Shown: positions 58,838 through 64,000 of the stretch, one piece after another
How the letters are laid out: every line of letters starts with the position of its first letter
Numbering within the stretch: the first letter of the stretch is position 1
Source: Flavobacteriales bacterium
GTDB lineage: Bacteria; Bacteroidota; Bacteroidia; Flavobacteriales; Flavobacteriaceae
Assembly (NCBI GenBank): GCA_013205245.1
Contig: JABMNH010000062.1
Coordinates: 53,064-117,063 of the forward strand
Direction of reading: 5' to 3'
Length of the DNA stretch: 64,000 nt
Program-made: the position numbers and the translations under genes
The notes under the pieces: model-generated
Seen by the model: only the letters and a program-made list of their open reading frames with translations
Database searches by the model: none
Told to the model about the DNA's origin: nothing

Positions 58838-60166
58838 TTAATAACAATACCCATCTGCAATAGCGATGGCTTGTGAGATAATTTCTAGACCTTCATCTAC
58901 TTCTTCTTTACTCACATTTAGCGGCGGTGCAATAAAAATCCAGTTCCAACGCACAAAAGTAAACATACCGAGTTCGCGTATTTTAGCTGCCATTTTATTG
59001 GTCACTTCCATGGCGTCTGGTTTGGCGTTCCATTCGGTTATAGGTTCTTTAGTCTTTCTGTTTTTAACCAACTCAATACAACCCAACAAACCTGTATTTC
59101 TAAAATCACCAATAGAAGGATGTTTGGCTTTTAACTTTTCTACCTCGGCTTCCATATAAATTCCCATTTCGGCAGCTTTGTCAACCAAACTATCTTCTTC
59201 GATTATTTTAAGATTTTCAATAGCTGCGGCACAAGAAACTGGATGTGCAGAATAGGTGAGTCCTAAAGACAGCGGTTTGTCATTAAAATAATTAGCGATG
59301 GTATCGGTTACAACCATTGCGCCCAAAGGTAAATAGCCAGAGGTTAAACCTTTAGCCAAACACATAATATCTGGCGTTACATTGTGATGATCTATACCAA
59401 ACATTTTTCCTGTGCGGCCAAAACCGCTCATTACTTCGTCATCAATCATTAAAATGCCATATTTATCACAAATGTCGCGTACTTTTTTTAGATACATGGG
59501 TGGGTATTTCATACAACCAGAAGACCCCGATTCGCCTTCAAAAAGAATGGCGGCAACACTGTCGGGATTTTCAAATTGAATCACACGTTCTAAATGCGCC
59601 AAAGCACGTTCGCCACATTCTTCTACAGATGAAGAGTTCCACGGACAACGATAAGCGTATGGATTTTCTACGTGTATAAAGTTATTTGGGCTTTGGCTAT
59701 CTACTGCAAATTTACGAGGATCACCCCCAGCAGAAATGGCCCCATAAGTAGACCCATGATACGAACGGTAATGGGTTATTATTTTATGACGCCCTGTGTA
59801 AATACGTGCTAATTTTATGGCATTTTCTATAGCATCGGCACCAGCCAAAGTAAAAAATGATTTGGTCAAATTACCTGGCGTAATTTCGGCTAATTTTTTA
59901 CCGAGTTCGCCACGCACATCTGTGGCCATGCCTGGATATACATAACTAAGTTTTTCCATTTGATCTGAAACAGCTTTTGTAATACGCTGATTGCCGTGAC
60001 CGATATTTACGTTCATCAACTGTGATGAAAAATCGAGATATTTTTTTCCATCTCTATCGTATATATAACTGCCTTTGGCATGGCTTGCATTTATAGGATT
60101 GAGACCGCCTTGTTTTGCCCAAGAAAATAGGGTGTAGTCGAGATTATTTTTTACTATGTCATTCAT
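58838..60166 (-). CDS. class III omega-aminotransferase (beta-alanine:pyruvate type)
   Basis: 442 aa PLP enzyme. The PLP Lys is in C-L-A-K-G-L-T-S-G-Y-L-P, with the D-D-E-V aspartate pair in M-I-D-D-E-V-M-S-G-F-G-R-T-G and the class III C-terminal region. Together with the neighbouring dehydrogenase it would convert beta-alanine or beta-aminoisobutyrate to malonate or methylmalonate semialdehyde. Position in the cluster supports this over other omega-amine substrates. Confidence 0.88.
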   Translation of the reverse strand: MNDIVKNNLDYTLFSWAKQGGLNPINASHAKGSYIYDRDGKKYLDFSSQLMNVNIGHGNQRITKAVSDQMEKLSYVYPGMATDVRGELGKKLAEITPGNLTKSFFTLAGADAIENAIKLARIYTGRHKIITHYRSYHGSTYGAISAGGDPRKFAVDSQSPNNFIHVENPYAYRCPWNSSSVEECGERALAHLERVIQFENPDSVAAILFEGESGSSGCMKYPPMYLKKVRDICDKYGILMIDDEVMSGFGRTGKMFGIDHHNVTPDIMCLAKGLTSGYLPLGAMVVTDTIANYFNDKPLSLGLTYSAHPVSCAAAIENLKIIEEDSLVDKAAEMGIYMEAEVEKLKAKHPSIGDFRNTGLLGCIELVKNRKTKEPITEWNAKPDAMEVTNKMAAKIRELGMFTFVRWNWIFIAPPLNVSKEEVDEGLEIISQAIAIADGYCY

Positions 60167-60188
60167 TTTTTAAATATTTTATAATTTT

Positions 60189-60271
60189 CGTCTTTGCGAG
60201 GAACGAAGCAATCTGTTTATTATAGAGATTGCTTCACTTTGCCAGCCTTTGGCAGGCAAGTTCGCAATGAC
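60189..60271. repeat. dispersed intergenic repeat, well preserved copy
   Basis: CGTCTTTGCGAGGAACGAAG and CAATCT at one end, AGATTGCTTC and TTCGCAATGAC at the other, an inverted arrangement. It fills the 123-bp gap between the aminotransferase and semialdehyde dehydrogenase genes. A decayed relative lies at 9373-9469. Confidence 0.75.
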
Positions 60272-60289
60272 AATTAATATTTCATTTTT

Positions 60290-61756
60290 TTAACTCATCC
60301 AGTTGGTTTGTGCTTCTGGATTCCATTTTGTTGTCGTTTTTTTGTTTTGTGTCCAGAATTCTATGGAGCTGCGGCCAGTAATATCGCCTACACCAAATTT
60401 TGAATCGTTCCATCCACCAAAAGAAAAAGGCTCACGCGGTACAGGAACACCAATATTGACACCAATCATTCCGGCACTGGCACGTTCCATAACTTGTTTT
60501 GCTAAGCCACCGCTTTGGGTAAAGACAGCAGCTGCATTGCCATAATTAGAACCATTTTCAATTTCGATGGCTTCATCTAAATCCTTTGCTCTGATAATTG
60601 AAATAACAGGGCCAAAAATTTCTTCGCGTGCAACCGACATATCCGTAGTAACGTAATCAATAATTGTGGCACCCACATAAAAACCACCTTCCTTACCAGG
60701 AACTGTTGTATTGCGACCATCAACTAAAATTTTAGCACCATCAGCTTCAGCTTGAGCGATATATTTTTCGATACGCGCTTTAGCTTCGGCACTAATAACA
60801 GAACCAAGATTCTCGCCAGCTACTATTTTTTGAGCTTCAACAACCATTTTATCAATAATGTGTTGCACTTTATCTACACCAACCATTACGGATGCCGCCA
60901 TACAACGCTGACCCGCACAACCCGACATAGAGGCAACCACGTTAGAGGCCGTCATATCTGGATTGGCGTCTGGGAAAACCAATAAATGATTTTTAGCACC
61001 GCCCAATGCCACACATCTTTTTAAAGTAGAAGTGGCACGTTTATATACAATTTTAGCCACTTTGGTAGAACCTACAAATGATACTGCCTCAATACCTGGA
61101 TGGTCACAAAGTGCTTCAACAACATCTTTGCCTCCGTTTACCACATTAAAAACGCCATCGGGGAGACCTGCTTCTTTAAGTAATTCTGCCATACGCATGG
61201 TGCTTAACGGCACAACTTCCGAAGGTTTCATAACCATGGTATTTCCAAGAACTAATGCATTTGGCATCGTCCAATGGGGCACCATATTCGGAAAGTTAAA
61301 TGGTGTGATAGACGCAACAACACCCAATGGTTTACGCTCAATTCTGCATTCTACACCTTTGCTTACTTCCTGAACTTCGTCTCCTATAATTTGTGGCATA
61401 GACACAGCAAATTCACAGAGTTCCATACTTTTTTCAACTTCGGCTTTAGCTTCACCATAGTTTTTTCCATTTTCTAATTGGATGAGTTTTGTCAATTCAT
61501 CCATATGCTTTTCGAGTAATTGGCGGTAAGTGAAAAATATTTGAATTCGCTCTTTAAGTGTTTTAGACGACCAACCTACATACGCTTTTTGAGCTGATTT
61601 TACAGCTTTATCAACATCGTTATAAGTTGAGAGTGGTAGGTTTGAAATGATACTTCCGTCAAGCGGACTGATAACATCCATGGTATCTTGTCCGTTTTTG
61701 GTGAACTGTCCGTCAATAAAATTATGGACTTCTGGTTGTTTTGTAAATGCCTTCAT
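60290..61756 (-). CDS. mmsA: CoA-acylating (methyl)malonate-semialdehyde dehydrogenase
   Basis: 488 aa ALDH-superfamily enzyme. Nucleotide site F-V-G-S-T-K-V, catalytic Cys in G-C-A-G-Q-R-C-M-A and C-terminal F-S-F-G-G-W-N-D-S-K-F-G. C-A-G-Q-R-C-M-A and the missing general-base Glu pattern mark the MmsA group, which forms propionyl-CoA or acetyl-CoA. First gene of the pyrimidine unit, completing the route to central metabolism. A palindrome and -7 box lie upstream at 61792-61822. Confidence 0.92.
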   Translation of the reverse strand: MKAFTKQPEVHNFIDGQFTKNGQDTMDVISPLDGSIISNLPLSTYNDVDKAVKSAQKAYVGWSSKTLKERIQIFFTYRQLLEKHMDELTKLIQLENGKNYGEAKAEVEKSMELCEFAVSMPQIIGDEVQEVSKGVECRIERKPLGVVASITPFNFPNMVPHWTMPNALVLGNTMVMKPSEVVPLSTMRMAELLKEAGLPDGVFNVVNGGKDVVEALCDHPGIEAVSFVGSTKVAKIVYKRATSTLKRCVALGGAKNHLLVFPDANPDMTASNVVASMSGCAGQRCMAASVMVGVDKVQHIIDKMVVEAQKIVAGENLGSVISAEAKARIEKYIAQAEADGAKILVDGRNTTVPGKEGGFYVGATIIDYVTTDMSVAREEIFGPVISIIRAKDLDEAIEIENGSNYGNAAAVFTQSGGLAKQVMERASAGMIGVNIGVPVPREPFSFGGWNDSKFGVGDITGRSSIEFWTQNKKTTTKWNPEAQTNWMS

Positions 61757-61791
61757 ATGGTTTGTGTGTTTATTTAAAATAATATAAATAG

Positions 61792-61822
61792 CCCTAAAAT
61801 TATTTTAAGGGTATCAAATATA
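61792..61822 (-). promoter_or_regulatory. candidate promoter and operator of the pyrimidine cluster
   Basis: Minus strand -7 box TATATTTG (61822-61815), 58 bp upstream of the mmsA start. Immediately downstream lies an imperfect inverted repeat CCCTAAAAT / ATTTTAAGGG (61792-61811), a possible operator. No regulator gene is seen in the cluster. Confidence 0.4.
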
Positions 61823-61986
61823 ACAAATAAAAGTTGATAAAATCAGTGGGGTGGACGATTAATAAAACGGATGCAATAATTTTTAGACTTAAAATAAGAA
61901 ACTGTTAAAGAAATATTAAAGTCCTTTTTAAGTGTTACAAAAATAAAAGTATAAAGTCTTATAAGTATATTAACAATAACAAAATT

Positions 61987-62418
61987 ATGAAAAAATCAAT
62001 TTTAACCCTAGCAGTAGTTTTAAGTTTTACCTACACATTTAGCGCCAACCAATTTGCTCCTAAAAAAACAAATATTAACAATATAAATGATATCGTTTAC
62101 ATTGAAGAAGAAGAAGCCGATGAACCTTTCGATTTCGATTATAAAGCTTATTTACCAGAAGGATTTAATGCTTACGATTTAACCGATAATGAGGCAGATC
62201 CAACTTTATGGATTGATGAAGATGCAGAAGACGAAGCTTTCGATTTTGACCACACACAGTATTTGCCAGTAGGATTTAATCCAAATAAAAAATTTAACGA
62301 CCTCTTTTTAGAAGACATCGAATGGGTAGATGAAGACACAGATGAACCTTTTGCATTCGATACAAAAAAGTATTTTAATAAAAGTAAATCAGAAATATTG
62401 GTTACAGATAATTTATAA
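61987..62418 (+). CDS. secreted acidic repeat protein, function unknown
   Basis: 143 aa. Signal peptide (about 1-19, near F-S-A-N-Q). The rest is three degenerate repeats: E-E-A-D-E-P-F-D-F-D-Y-K-A-Y-L-P-E-G-F-N (about 42-61), D-E-D-A-E-D-E-A-F-D-F-D with Q-Y-L-P-V-G-F-N (about 77-98) and V-D-E-D-T-D-E-P-F-A-F-D-T-K-K-Y-F (about 114-130). The mature protein is very acidic, so it could bind divalent cations or a basic partner. Not recognised as a named family. Followed by a strong terminator. Confidence 0.75.
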   Translation: MKKSILTLAVVLSFTYTFSANQFAPKKTNINNINDIVYIEEEEADEPFDFDYKAYLPEGFNAYDLTDNEADPTLWIDEDAEDEAFDFDHTQYLPVGFNPNKKFNDLFLEDIEWVDEDTDEPFAFDTKKYFNKSKSEILVTDNL

Positions 62419-62466
62419 AACGCACCGTCAGCTGTAAAGCTCTTTATATAATTTGATATGTTAACA

Positions 62467-62503
62467 AAAAAAGCGTGTAAAATAAATTTTTACACGCTTT
62501 TTT
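62467..62503 (+). terminator. terminator after the acidic repeat protein
   Basis: AAAAAAGCGTGTAAAA (62467-62482) pairs with TTTTACACGCTTTTTT (62488-62503), a 16-bp stem ending in a T run. Confidence 0.9.
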
Positions 62504-62657
62504 AATGGGTTTTATTATGTACATATGAATAGAAGTGAATATTTCTAAATTCGATTAATTTTCAATTTTTTTATTTGAAAACATTAAAGGCACAATTGTT
62601 GCCTTCTTGTCGGAAGCTATAAATTTTTACTCAACAAATTTAACTATCAAATCAATT

Positions 62658-63893
62658 ATGCCAAAGTTCACTATTACATTACTTGCTCTATTTTCTGTCT
62701 TTCAAAGTTTTGCACAAGAAGTCTCTACAGAAAAATTGTTAAAAATATATCTGGACTGTAATATATGCGATCAAACCTATATGAAACAAAATCTAGGAAA
62801 TGTACAATTTGTCAGAGATCAGAATTATAGTGATGTTCATTTGTTTTTTCTTACCCAAAGTAATGGCAGTGGAGGACGTAGTTATGAAATAGATTTTATA
62901 GGTAAAAACGAATTTGAAAGCATTAATTATAAGTTGAATTTTACTACAGATACGAATATGTCTGGTGATGATGTAAGAAATCGGATCCTTAAAAATATTA
63001 AATTGGGTTTAGTTCGTTTTTGGATTGCAAAAGGGATGACAGATGAAGTTACTATCAATGTGCCATCTGTAAATAATGAAGAAAAAAAAGAAGAAAAGGA
63101 TCCTTGGAATTATTGGGTGTTTAGAGTTGGTGCAAATGGTTTTTTTAATGGTCAGGAATCTAGTAAATTCAGTAATTTAAACTTCAATCTTTCCGCAAAG
63201 AGAGTAACTTCAAAAAATAAGTTTTCTATGAATTTAGGGTTTAGCGAAAACAAATCTACATTTACTTTTGATAATGAAGATATTGTGTCAGTAAATAATA
63301 ATAAATATTTAAATATTAGTGATATTTTAAGCATAAATAATCATTGGTCTTATGGTGTCTTTGGACGTATTGGAACATCAACTTTTTCTAACAAAGACAT
63401 GTATTGGTCTTTAAAACCTGCCTTAGAATACAACTTTTTTAAATATGACAAATCTGCTAAAAAACAATTAACCTTATCCTATAGAAATGGTATTGAATAT
63501 AATAAATATATAGAACGATCAGTTTTTGGGAAAACTTCAGAAAATTTATGGGAGCACAATATTTTATTGGGAGGGACTGTTAAACAAGAATGGGGAAATG
63601 TTAATGGAGAAGCCTCATTTAATCAATATTTACATGACACAACCTTAAACTCCTTTGGTTTCTATTTGGGAGCAAATGTTAGGGTTTTTAAAGGCTTTAA
63701 TTTTAATATAAGTGGAAATTATAGCATTACTAGAAACCAAGTAAATTTACCTGCTGGAGACATCTCTTTAGAAGAATTGTTGTTACAGCAACAACAATTG
63801 CAATCTGGTTATAATTATTTTGTAAGCGTTGGTTTAAGCTATTCTTTTGGGTCAATTTATAATACAATTGTTAATCCTAGATTCAATTTTTAA
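62658..63893 (+). CDS. secreted protein, N-terminal conserved domain plus probable outer-membrane barrel
   Basis: 411 aa from ATG 62658, which starts a good signal peptide (cleavage near S-F-A-Q-E); the frame is open upstream but those 17 residues are not a signal. N-terminal region (about 20-150) contains L-D-C-N-I-C-D-Q-T-Y and V-R-N-R-I-L-K-N-I-K-L-G-L, not recognised as a named family. From about residue 155 (D-P-W-N-Y-W-V-F-R-V-G-A-N-G-F-F-N-G) to the C-terminus alternating aromatic strands suggest a 12-16-strand barrel. The protein ends in N-P-R-F-N-F. Function unknown. Confidence 0.72.
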   Translation: MPKFTITLLALFSVFQSFAQEVSTEKLLKIYLDCNICDQTYMKQNLGNVQFVRDQNYSDVHLFFLTQSNGSGGRSYEIDFIGKNEFESINYKLNFTTDTNMSGDDVRNRILKNIKLGLVRFWIAKGMTDEVTINVPSVNNEEKKEEKDPWNYWVFRVGANGFFNGQESSKFSNLNFNLSAKRVTSKNKFSMNLGFSENKSTFTFDNEDIVSVNNNKYLNISDILSINNHWSYGVFGRIGTSTFSNKDMYWSLKPALEYNFFKYDKSAKKQLTLSYRNGIEYNKYIERSVFGKTSENLWEHNILLGGTVKQEWGNVNGEASFNQYLHDTTLNSFGFYLGANVRVFKGFNFNISGNYSITRNQVNLPAGDISLEELLLQQQQLQSGYNYFVSVGLSYSFGSIYNTIVNPRFNF

Positions 63894-63937
63894 TTAAAAA
63901 CCTATATCTTAATATATCACAATTATTTTAAAAAAAG

Positions 63938-64000
63938 TGCACATAACAGGACTTGAACCTGCACGAGCTATTGCTCACCAGCCCCTCAAGCTGGCGCGTC
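63938..64000 (-). tRNA. tRNA-Leu (GAG), 5' part beyond window
   Basis: On the minus strand, the anticodon arm CCAGC-TTGAGGG-GCTGG gives a 7-nt loop with anticodon GAG. The long variable arm (GAGC...GCTC) is typical of leucine tRNA, and the T arm GCAGG-TTCAAGT-CCTGT is followed by the 3' acceptor strand TATGTGC and discriminator A. The CCA end is not encoded. About 63 of the expected roughly 85 nt lie in the window. Confidence 0.93.

Noticed and set aside
52139..60271. Repeats in the pyrimidine cluster as a CRISPR array
   Set aside because: Copies are few, far apart, belong to different families, and have no regular spacers or cas genes nearby.

Overview
The window looks like about 64 kb of chromosome from an AT-rich member of the Flavobacteriaceae (Bacteroidota). 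Three things point there: candidate promoters follow the Bacteroidota pattern (TAnnTTTG -7 box, weak TTG -33 box); lineage markers are present (PorX of the type IX secretion system, the LpxC-FabZ fusion, a CarboxypepD_reg/TonB-receptor-like protein); and many conserved flavobacterial hypothetical proteins occur. The genus cannot be named from sequence alone. I see no prophage, insertion sequence, CRISPR array or integrase. No stretch longer than about 300 bases lacks a gene.

Layout. 1-1.5 kb: LytTR regulator (cut by the left edge) and its LytS-type kinase. 1.7-7.7 kb: small ExbB-like protein, HI0933/BaiN-type flavoprotein, an unusual cysteine-rich TIM-barrel-like protein, GNAT acetyltransferase, periplasmic thioredoxin-like protein, MFS carrier. 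7.8-16 kb: release factor 3, a glutaredoxin-glutaredoxin-thioredoxin reductase fusion, AI-2E-family permease, DUF1697 and SRPBCC proteins, a PG_1098-type methyltransferase, cyclophilin, YpdA-like flavoprotein. 16-25.8 kb: outer-membrane barrel, a four-gene operon ending in a MarR regulator with an operator-like double palindrome over its promoter, then idi, a PTPS-like enzyme, Bcp peroxiredoxin, adenosine deaminase, phosphomannose isomerase and three small conserved proteins. 25.8-33.4 kb: divergent oxyR/dps, lipid and nucleotide housekeeping, M19 dipeptidase, SDR, glycosyltransferase, a lone HsdR_N nuclease-fold protein and holA. 33.4-40.4 kb: YggS carrying a palindromic coding insertion, DUF1015-serA-serC, porX, HD phosphohydrolase. 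40.4-49.8 kb: lipid A operon (lpxD, lpxC-fabZ, lpxA, efp, second LpxD-like gene), sucD, fabG, VWA-like membrane protein, prohibitin.

50.8-61.8 kb is the clearest pathway in the window, an almost continuous minus-strand set for reductive pyrimidine breakdown. It holds an NCS1 permease, both subunits of the dihydropyrimidine dehydrogenase (PreT, PreA), dihydropyrimidinase, beta-ureidopropionase, an omega-aminotransferase for beta-alanine-type amines and a semialdehyde dehydrogenase that makes an acyl-CoA. A metallo-beta-lactamase-fold protein of unknown role sits among them. Every gap of 75 bp or more within this set carries a short dispersed repeat. The window ends with an acidic secreted repeat protein, a putative outer-membrane barrel protein and a partial tRNA-Leu(GAG).

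The points most worth a second look are: the palindromic element translated inside YggS; the cysteine-rich nitronate-monooxygenase-like protein beside a BaiN-type flavoprotein; the DUF1015 gene with a DGHHR motif in the serine operon; the repeat-lined pyrimidine cluster with an enlarged NCS1 loop; the double-glutaredoxin fusion; and the MarR operator overlapping its own promoter.
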